Below, in pieces: positions 60,958 through 64,000 of a stretch of DNA of 64,000 bases. The stretch comes from an uncultured bacterium. GTDB taxonomy: Bacteria > Nitrospirota > Thermodesulfovibrionia > Thermodesulfovibrionales > Thermodesulfovibrionaceae. The notes beneath the pieces were generated by a model. The model saw only the letters and a list, made by a program, of their open reading frames with translations. It did not search any database and was not told the DNA's origin. The DNA is taken from positions 1 to 64,000 of the forward strand of contig CALDSV010000021.1 in the NCBI GenBank assembly GCA_937924475.1. Reading direction: 5' to 3'. Made by a program: the position numbers and the translations under genes. How positions within the stretch are numbered: position 1 is the stretch's first letter; every line of letters begins with the position of its first letter.

Positions 60958-61706
60958 AATTTTAATTCATCAATTTTAAAGACAGGTCCTTCAGTGCAAA
61001 CTCGCTTAAATCCCTCTGTTGTTTCAATAACACATCCTAAACAAGCACCTAAACCACAAGCCATTCTCTCTTCCACAGCCACAAAACATTGTAAGTTACT
61101 TTGATTCTCTTCTAATATTTTTCTTAATTCCTTAATCATAATCATAGGTCCGCAAGCATAAATAGGTAAGTTAAGTTTTAATCCTTTTTCTCTAAAAGTC
61201 TCTGTTACAACTCCTTTGTATTCACCCCTACCACATTCAGTTGATATGAATACTTCCTTGCATAAATTTTTTAATTCCTCATAAAACAATATTTCACTGA
61301 GATTCCTCGCTCCATAGAAAAGATAAGCTCTTTCGGGGAATTTCTTAATCAAATAAAATACAGATGCAATTCCAATCCCACCTGCAATTACAGCAAACTC
61401 TCCCTGAGGGAAAGGATACCATCTACCGAAAGGACCTGTAATTTGTATTTCTTCACCCAGTGAAAGTTTGCTCAAAATCTTTGTACCTTTACCTTTAACT
61501 CTAAAGAGAAAACTTATTTTATCACCCTCTAAATCAAAAATACTTAGGGGCCTTCCTAATAAAGGGTCATATCTTTCATTCATTTTCAGTAAGAAAAACT
61601 GTCCAGGTTTAGCTTCTAAGGGATCTGAAACCTTCAAAGAAAGAAGATGTATTTCATCAGTTAAGGCTTGATTTTTAATGATCTTTAATTTATTTATCTT
61701 ATTCAA
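60954..61706 (-). CDS. pyrK: Dihydroorotate dehydrogenase electron transfer subunit
   Basis: FAD/NAD domains; [31 protein letters not shown] 2Fe-2S motif. Confidence 0.94.
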   Translation of the reverse strand: MNKINKLKIIKNQALTDEIHLLSLKVSDPLEAKPGQFFLLKMNERYDPLLGRPLSIFDLEGDKISFLFRVKGKGTKILSKLSLGEEIQITGPFGRWYPFPQGEFAVIAGGIGIASVFYLIKKFPERAYLFYGARNLSEILFYEELKNLCKEVFISTECGRGEYKGVVTETFREKGLKLNLPIYACGPMIMIKELRKILEENQSNLQCFVAVEERMACGLGACLGCVIETTEGFKRVCTEGPVFKIDELKL

Positions 61707-62172
61707 AGCTTATGGAAATTATCTCGTAGTTTAGTGTTTTTGCCGGAGCTTTGATTGTCACTTGATCCCCTACCTTTTTCCCTATAAGAGCTTTACCTAC
61801 CGGCGAGGTTACAGAAATTTTCCCATTATTTACATCTACTTCCTCGGGACCAACAAGGTGAAATTCTCTTTCTTCTTCTGTATCAAGGTCAAAAACTTTA
61901 ACCTTTGCACCAAAAACAATTTTATCGTGACTTAGCTTTGAAGGATCTATAACTTGTGCACGGGATAATTTTGCCTGTAATTCTTGTATTCTTCCTTCAA
62001 TGAAAGATTGCTTTTCCCTTGCTGCATGATACTCTGCATTCTCTGAAAGATCTCCATGAGCTCGGGCTTCAGCAATTGCTTTTATTACTGCTGGCCTTTC
62101 TATTTTAATTAGTCTATCTAATTCTTCCTTAAGCTTCTCATAGCCTTCTGGAGTCATAGGAATTCTCTCCAT
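61699..62172 (-). CDS. greA: Transcription elongation factor GreA
   Basis: [46 protein letters not shown]. Confidence 0.97.
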   Translation of the reverse strand: MERIPMTPEGYEKLKEELDRLIKIERPAVIKAIAEARAHGDLSENAEYHAAREKQSFIEGRIQELQAKLSRAQVIDPSKLSHDKIVFGAKVKVFDLDTEEEREFHLVGPEEVDVNNGKISVTSPVGKALIGKKVGDQVTIKAPAKTLNYEIISISFE

Positions 62173-62357
62173 CCCAAATTCCTCCCTAATTCAATTTAAT
62201 AATATATTTAATTTAGCAAAAAATTCTTATATTTTGCCAATTTATGATTAAGGTCTACCTTTAAAACTCACTTCCTTCTTAACAGGCTTTAGGTTCCTAA
62301 GTAGTGAATGAAATGCTATATCAATAGAACCTTAAGGCTTAACTAACAGGAAATTTT

Positions 62358-63194
62358 TTACCACAAAAGTTCTTTTTTCATTAATTTATCATACAAGTCC
62401 CTTGGTAAAAAACACGATTTATGAAGCTCTTCGGTATAAAGTTTTGTAGGAACTTTTATAGGTTTTCTTATTTGGCGTGGATCTAAGGATTTAGATCCAA
62501 CAGAAAAAGTCCACCAATTCCCTGCATAAGTGGCAATGCTTGCAGTATAGAGATCAACAATTGGGAAAATGAGTTTCATTGAATTTTGTACCTCATAGAC
62601 AAGGTCTTTATGAAAAATTAAAGACTCTGATAGAGTAACAAACATCCCATTTTCCGTAAGAGCATCTCTTACTGATTTGAAAAATTCTACTGTAAAGAGA
62701 CTTTTAGCAAAACCTATTATATCTGTAGAGTCTACAAATATTACATCAAGGGAATTCTCCATACCCTTTATAAATTCAGCTCCATCCATGCATCTGATCT
62801 CCACTCTGGGATCGTCGATTGAAGAGGATACCGATGGAAAAAATTGCTTCGAGACCTTTATAACCTCTTCATCAATCTCAATAAAATATAATTTACTAAC
62901 ACAATCATGCTTTAAAACCTCCCTTACAGCACCACCATCTCCACCACCTATTACAGCTACTGTTTTTGCCTCTGGATGAGAATGCATTAAAACTTGAGTA
63001 AGCATTTCATGATAGATAAATTCATCCCTTTCTGTAAGCTGTACAACATTATCAAGGACAAGAATTTTACCAAAATAAGAATTTTCAAAGACCATTATCT
63101 CCTGAAAGGGACTTCTACCTTTGTAGAGAATTTTCTCTACCTCATAGGTATACTGTATAGGTGCATAAGGATCTTTTTCAAAAAATCTAATCAT
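62358..63194 (-). CDS. speE: Polyamine aminopropyltransferase (spermidine synthase)
   Basis: LVLDNVVQLTERDEFIYHEML, VIGGGDGGAVREVLKH. Confidence 0.95.
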   Translation of the reverse strand: MIRFFEKDPYAPIQYTYEVEKILYKGRSPFQEIMVFENSYFGKILVLDNVVQLTERDEFIYHEMLTQVLMHSHPEAKTVAVIGGGDGGAVREVLKHDCVSKLYFIEIDEEVIKVSKQFFPSVSSSIDDPRVEIRCMDGAEFIKGMENSLDVIFVDSTDIIGFAKSLFTVEFFKSVRDALTENGMFVTLSESLIFHKDLVYEVQNSMKLIFPIVDLYTASIATYAGNWWTFSVGSKSLDPRQIRKPIKVPTKLYTEELHKSCFLPRDLYDKLMKKELLW

Positions 63195-63204
63195 TTTATT
63201 CCTC

Positions 63205-64000
63205 CTATATTAAAAATGTTTTTGGAATGGAAAATCCATTGAATTCTGAAGCATAAGATATGGTATATGCTCCTGCAGAGAGGATAAGTATGAGGCTACC
63301 CACATCAGGTTCTGGTAAAATAACACCCTTGTCTATAACATCAAAACTATCACAGCTTGGACCTGCAATTGTCCATTCTTTCTCTTCTCCTCTACTACCA
63401 ACAATATATTGATATTTAATACCTCCGATACTTTCCATCAATCCATTGAAAACCCCCACATCTATATATAACCAATTTTCATCTCCTCTTTGAGCTTTAC
63501 CTATTATTTTAGATACAAATACTCCAGCATCTCCTACAACTGCTCTGCCAGGTTCAATAAAGATCTCCGTATCGGGAAAATTTTTCTGCAGTATAGAATC
63601 AATTTTACTTTCAATGGTCTCAATGGTAGGTACTTTTTTGAGATATTCTATGGGATAGCCCCCACCAATGTTAAGTATCTTTAAGGGAATATTCTCTTTC
63701 TTAGCTAATTCTTTTACCTGTCGAGCCTTATCAATTGCTGTATACCAGTTATAGATATTACTACACTGAGATCCTACATGAAAAGTTATACCAACTGGCT
63801 CAAGCCCCTTATTTCTTGCATATACTAATAACTTTACAGCCTCTTCCATTTCTACTCCGAATTTTTTACTTAAAGGCCATTCACTTCCCTCATTGGGAAC
63901 ACTTAGACGCACATATACTTTTTTACCTGAGGCATATTTTGCAAGCTTGTCTACCTCTGCAAAAGAGTCAAAGGCATAATAGTCTATTCCATACTCAATG
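63205..64000 (-). CDS. Ornithine/lysine/arginine decarboxylase, alanine racemase-like fold (5' end beyond window)
   Basis: GITFHVGSQC, NIGGGYP, EPGRAVVGDAG, GPSCDSFDVI; reading frame stays open to the window edge. Confidence 0.9.
   Translation of the reverse strand, partial: IEYGIDYYAFDSFAEVDKLAKYASGKKVYVRLSVPNEGSEWPLSKKFGVEMEEAVKLLVYARNKGLEPVGITFHVGSQCSNIYNWYTAIDKARQVKELAKKENIPLKILNIGGGYPIEYLKKVPTIETIESKIDSILQKNFPDTEIFIEPGRAVVGDAGVFVSKIIGKAQRGDENWLYIDVGVFNGLMESIGGIKYQYIVGSRGEEKEWTIAGPSCDSFDVIDKGVILPEPDVGSLILILSAGAYTISYASEFNGFSIPKTFLI

Overview
This 64 kb window is AT-rich, densely coding bacterial chromosome. The gene content (bacterial-type acetyl-CoA synthase acsB/acsC, NrpR-type regulator, bioW, double-cubane-cluster protein, CbiMQO) suggests a thermophilic, Thermodesulfovibrio-like Nitrospirota; this is an inference from gene content only. 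Most of the window is housekeeping: alaS, recA/recX, polA, clpXP/tig, nnr, miaA, pyrDK, greA, speE, hslO, plus two tRNAs. Accessory content includes a Ni/Co ECF-type uptake cluster, a composite efflux operon, two stator pairs separated by a PilZ gene, a double-cubane-cluster reductase/activase pair, and a truncated TonB receptor. The non-coding observations I rate highest are: (i) a 3-repeat orphan CRISPR array whose last repeat stops 11 bp before a dispersed palindromic element; (ii) three intergenic islands of a dispersed element with a constant frame (CGTCATTGCGAG ... GAAGCAATCTC) and exchangeable, self-complementary internal hairpin cassettes; (iii) two leaders, ahead of the Ni/Co operon and ahead of a methyltransferase/TonB operon, that share one architecture (outer stem, AGAA-capped inner hairpin, U-tract) with different stem sequences, making a candidate structured RNA/attenuator; (iv) a 10-bp GC-rich terminator-like hairpin inside the start of cbiM. 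Family names come from reading the translated ORFs by eye; no database search was run.
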